DNA of 64,000 nucleotides from Stutzerimonas stutzeri (GTDB lineage: Bacteria > Pseudomonadota > Gammaproteobacteria > Pseudomonadales > Pseudomonadaceae). The DNA lies in contig DDVX01000016.1 in assembly GCA_002345575.1 (NCBI GenBank), forward strand, positions 73,152-137,151, given 5' to 3'. Below the pieces are notes generated by a model. It was not told where the DNA came from and ran no database searches. It worked only from the letters and a program-made list of their open reading frames with translations. Below, in pieces: positions 61,815-64,000 of this stretch. The stretch's first letter is position 1; each line of letters opens with the position of its first letter. The position numbers and the translations under genes are program-made.

Positions 61815-63339
61815 TCGCACCTTTATGCGTAGCGGCCTGATCGGCCTCCTCCTGCTCGGCAGCTTCGGCCTGGCAGCCTGTGATAGCGAAACCGGCGACT
61901 CGGTCGCCGTCATCCCGCCGGCGCAGAACGTCGCCACACCCGCCGAATCCGGCCAGGCTATCGCCCGCGAAGACCGGCGGCAGCCGCGTCTGGAATCACT
62001 GGACGCGCTGGACGACCAACCACTGCCGCGCCGCAAGCTGGATATCCAAAGCTGGCAGACCGACGGCGGCGCTCAGGTCCTGTTTGTCGAAGCCCACGAG
62101 GTGCCGATGTTCGATCTGCGCCTGACGTTCGCCGCCGGCAGCAGCCAGGACGGTGACGTACAAGGCCTGGCGATGCTGACCAACGCCATGCTTAACGAAG
62201 GTATCGGAGGCAAGGACGTCACCGCCATTGCCGAAGGCTTCGAGGACCTGGGGGCCGAGTTCGGCAATGGCTCCTACCGCGACATGGCCATCGCCAGCCT
62301 GCGCAGCCTGAGCGCGGTGGACAAGCGTCAGCCGGCGCTGGAACTCTTCAGCCAAGTGGTTGGCCAGCCAAGCTTTCCAGAGGATGCACTGCAGCGCATC
62401 AAAAACCAGGTGCTGACCGGCTTCGAGTTCCAGAAGCAGAATCCCGGCAAGCTGGCCAGCCTGGAGCTGTTCGAGCAGCTGTACCAGGATCATCCTTACG
62501 CGACCCCCAGCGAGGGCACGCCAGCCTCCATCCCTGCCATCGATATCCAGCAACTGCGCGACTTCCATTCCAGGGCCTACGCCGCCGGCAACGTGGTGAT
62601 CGCGCTGGTCGGTGACCTCAGTCGTGCCGAGGCCGAGGCGATTGCCGAGCGGGTTTCTGCGGCCCTGCCGCAAGGCTCTGCGCTGCCAGCGCCGGCAGCC
62701 CCAACCAAGCCGCCAGCCACCCGCGAACACATCGACTATCCATCCAACCAGACCCACCTGCTGCTGGCGCAACTTGGCATTCCTCGCGGCCATCCCGACT
62801 ACGCCGCGCTCTACCTCGGCAACCAGATTCTCGGTGGCGGCGGTTTCGGCACCCGGCTGATGGAAGAAATACGCGAGAAGCGCGGGCTGACCTACGGCGT
62901 CTATTCCGGCTTCAGCCCCATGCAGACCAACGGCCCTTTCATGATCAACCTGCAGACCCGTGCCGACCTGGCCGAAGGTACGCTGCAACTGGTGCAGCAA
63001 CTGGTAAGGGAGTTTCTCGATAAAGGCCCAACTGACGCCGAGCTAGAGCGCAGTAAGCGCCAGACCGCAGGCAGCTTCCCGCTGTCCACCGCGAGCAACG
63101 CCGATATCGTCGGCCAATTGGGTAGCATCGGCTTCTACAACTTGCCGCTGACCTATCTGGAAGACTTCATGCGACAGGTCCAGGCACTGTCGGTCGAAGA
63201 TGTCAGGGCAGCGATGAACAGGCACCTCGACGCAGACGGTTTCGTCATCGTCACCGCAGGCCCACAAGTCGAGCAGAAGCCATTGCCGCCGCCCAGCGAA
63301 AAACCCCTTGAACAACCCAGCAGCGTTCCGGAGCACTGA
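61807..63339 (+). CDS. M16 family peptidase-like lipoprotein, probably non-catalytic subunit
   Basis: The product is 510 aa. A lipoprotein signal with lipobox LAAC (Cys25) anchors it in a membrane. The M16 fold is clear (LTFAAGSSQDGDVQGLAMLTNAMLNEG, HPDYAALYLGNQILGGGGFGTRLMEEIREKRGLTYGVYSGF). However, the HxxEH motif is replaced (NAMLN), so it is not expected to bind zinc. It should partner the active subunit upstream, as in other M16B pairs. The start at 61807 gives the ATGAGTGA coupling overlap. Confidence 0.9.
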   Translation: MSDRTFMRSGLIGLLLLGSFGLAACDSETGDSVAVIPPAQNVATPAESGQAIAREDRRQPRLESLDALDDQPLPRRKLDIQSWQTDGGAQVLFVEAHEVPMFDLRLTFAAGSSQDGDVQGLAMLTNAMLNEGIGGKDVTAIAEGFEDLGAEFGNGSYRDMAIASLRSLSAVDKRQPALELFSQVVGQPSFPEDALQRIKNQVLTGFEFQKQNPGKLASLELFEQLYQDHPYATPSEGTPASIPAIDIQQLRDFHSRAYAAGNVVIALVGDLSRAEAEAIAERVSAALPQGSALPAPAAPTKPPATREHIDYPSNQTHLLLAQLGIPRGHPDYAALYLGNQILGGGGFGTRLMEEIREKRGLTYGVYSGFSPMQTNGPFMINLQTRADLAEGTLQLVQQLVREFLDKGPTDAELERSKRQTAGSFPLSTASNADIVGQLGSIGFYNLPLTYLEDFMRQVQALSVEDVRAAMNRHLDADGFVIVTAGPQVEQKPLPPPSEKPLEQPSSVPEH

Positions 63340-63929
63340 TGGCCAACCCCATTCGCCCTTCCGCCCATGGCGGCCAGGGCCAGCTACGCATCATCGGTGG
63401 CGAATGGCGCAGCCGGCGCCTTGGCTTCCCCGATGCCGAGGGCTTGCGCCCGACCCCGGACCGGGTGCGCGAAACCCTGTTCAACTGGCTTGCCCCCTAT
63501 ATCAGCGGCGCACGCGTACTGGATGCCTTCACCGGCAGCGGCGCGCTATATCTGGAGGCGTTGTCCCGAGGTGCCGGCATGGCGCTGGCACTGGACGTGA
63601 ATGCCAATGCCATCGCCAGCCTGCGTAAACATCTGGATACGCTCAAGTGCGGTCAGGGCCAGCTGCTACAAAGCGACGCACTGCGTTATCTGGAAACCCA
63701 GACGCCAACGCATTTCGACCTGGTCTTCCTCGACCCGCCGTTCAACAAGAACCTGCTGCAACCGGCTTGCGAGCTGCTGGAAAGCAAGGGTTGGCTGGCC
63801 GATCACGCCTGGGTCTATACCGAAAGCGAGGCCTTGCCTTCGAGCCTTGGCCTGCCTGGCAACTGGCGCCTGCACCGGGAACAGAAGGCCGGCAGCGTTC
63901 ACTATTCGTTATGGGAACGCGAGCTGTAA
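63339..63929 (+). CDS. rsmD: 16S rRNA (guanine-966-N2)-methyltransferase
   Basis: The product is 196 aa. LRIIGGEWRSRRLGFPDAEGLRPTPDRVRETLFNWLAP is the signature N-terminus. The SAM site is VLDAFTGSGALYLEALSRGA, and the catalytic LVFLDPPFNKN (DPPF) follows. It modifies G966 of 16S rRNA. The ATG follows the preceding TGA directly (TGATGG). Confidence 0.96.
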   Translation: MANPIRPSAHGGQGQLRIIGGEWRSRRLGFPDAEGLRPTPDRVRETLFNWLAPYISGARVLDAFTGSGALYLEALSRGAGMALALDVNANAIASLRKHLDTLKCGQGQLLQSDALRYLETQTPTHFDLVFLDPPFNKNLLQPACELLESKGWLADHAWVYTESEALPSSLGLPGNWRLHREQKAGSVHYSLWEREL

Positions 63930-63980
63930 CAAGCGCCAACCATTGAGAGGCCGCGGACAGGGTAATCACAGGGCTATTCG

Positions 63981-64000
63981 TTGACATCCTCCCCGCGCTA
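63981..64000 (+). mobile_element. Possible end of an IS200/IS605-type element at the window edge
   Basis: The last 20 bases, TTGACATCCTCCCCGCGCTA with its leading GT context, resemble the terminal stem-loop sequence of IS200/IS605/IS1341-type elements (TTGACATCCTCCCCGCGCTAAAG-like, from memory). Only the edge is visible and no transposase can be seen, so the call is tentative. Confidence 0.35.

Noticed and set aside
61996..63000. 334-codon minus-strand frame opposite the second M16 gene
   Set aside because: It is antisense to a recognised protein and is low-complexity shadow sequence.

Overview
The window is a 64-kb stretch of core chromosome from a gammaproteobacterium of the Pseudomonas/Stutzerimonas (P. 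stutzeri-like) group. The evidence is the gene order: ahcY-metF, an RND efflux operon, bioA, rsmE, a complete Pil-Chp cluster, gshB, tonB, algH-ruvX-pyrRBC', pilU-pilT, proC, metXW, rdgB-hemW, trmB, thiGS, mtgA, rpoH, ftsXEY and rsmD. From memory this is the order of P. aeruginosa PAO1 from about PA0432 down to PA0370. Base composition is evenly GC-rich, and the genes have typical lengths with many 1-8 bp overlaps. I saw no tRNA, rRNA, CRISPR array, prophage or complete insertion sequence.

Layout. Positions 1-5.3 kb hold a small secreted Cys-rich protein, an S-adenosylhomocysteine (SAH) riboswitch with ahcY and metF (methyl cycle), and an RhlE-type DEAD-box helicase. Positions 5.4-11.1 kb hold a MexAB-OprM/TtgABC-type tripartite efflux operon. 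Its promoter resembles the P. putida TtgR operator, but the expected adjacent repressor gene is missing. Positions 11.3-14.9 kb hold yceI with cytochrome b561, bioA and rsmE. Positions 14.9-28.0 kb hold the chemosensory system for type IV pili (pilG-H-I-J-K, chpA-B-C). ChpA is 2366 residues long with eight phosphotransfer-like modules. Positions 28.2-34.1 kb hold gshB, a TonB3-like gene, algH, ruvX and the pyrimidine operon pyrR-pyrB-pyrC'. Positions 34.2-36.8 kb hold a TM2-domain gene and, divergently, a radical-SAM/helix-hairpin-helix protein with its DUF4130 partner. A near-consensus LexA box sits just before this pair. Positions 36.9-39.2 kb hold the pilus retraction ATPases pilU and pilT. 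Positions 39.3-50.5 kb are housekeeping (PLP homeostasis, proC, yggT, a dynamin-like GTPase, metX-metW, rdgB, hemW, trmB, thiG, thiS). Positions 50.5-56.0 kb hold mtgA and then two large signalling genes, a PAS-GGDEF-EAL protein and a CHASE-type hybrid histidine kinase, placed between mtgA and rpoH. Positions 56.1-63.9 kb hold rpoH, ftsX-ftsE-ftsY, an M16 protease pair and rsmD. The last 20 bases resemble the end of an IS200/IS605-type element.

The best candidate for an under-described system is the radical-SAM + DUF4130 pair. Its enzyme architecture (Fe-S cysteines plus a DNA-binding HhH) and the CTGTATATACAAACAG operator 16 bp before its start codon together point to a DNA-damage-induced nucleic-acid repair or modification function. 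Secondary candidates are a possible ~140-nt RNA between the hybrid kinase and rpoH, the efflux operon that keeps an operator without a local repressor, and a 30-codon ORF coupled to the GGDEF-EAL gene.

All calls come from reading the sequence and from recalled family knowledge; no database search was run.
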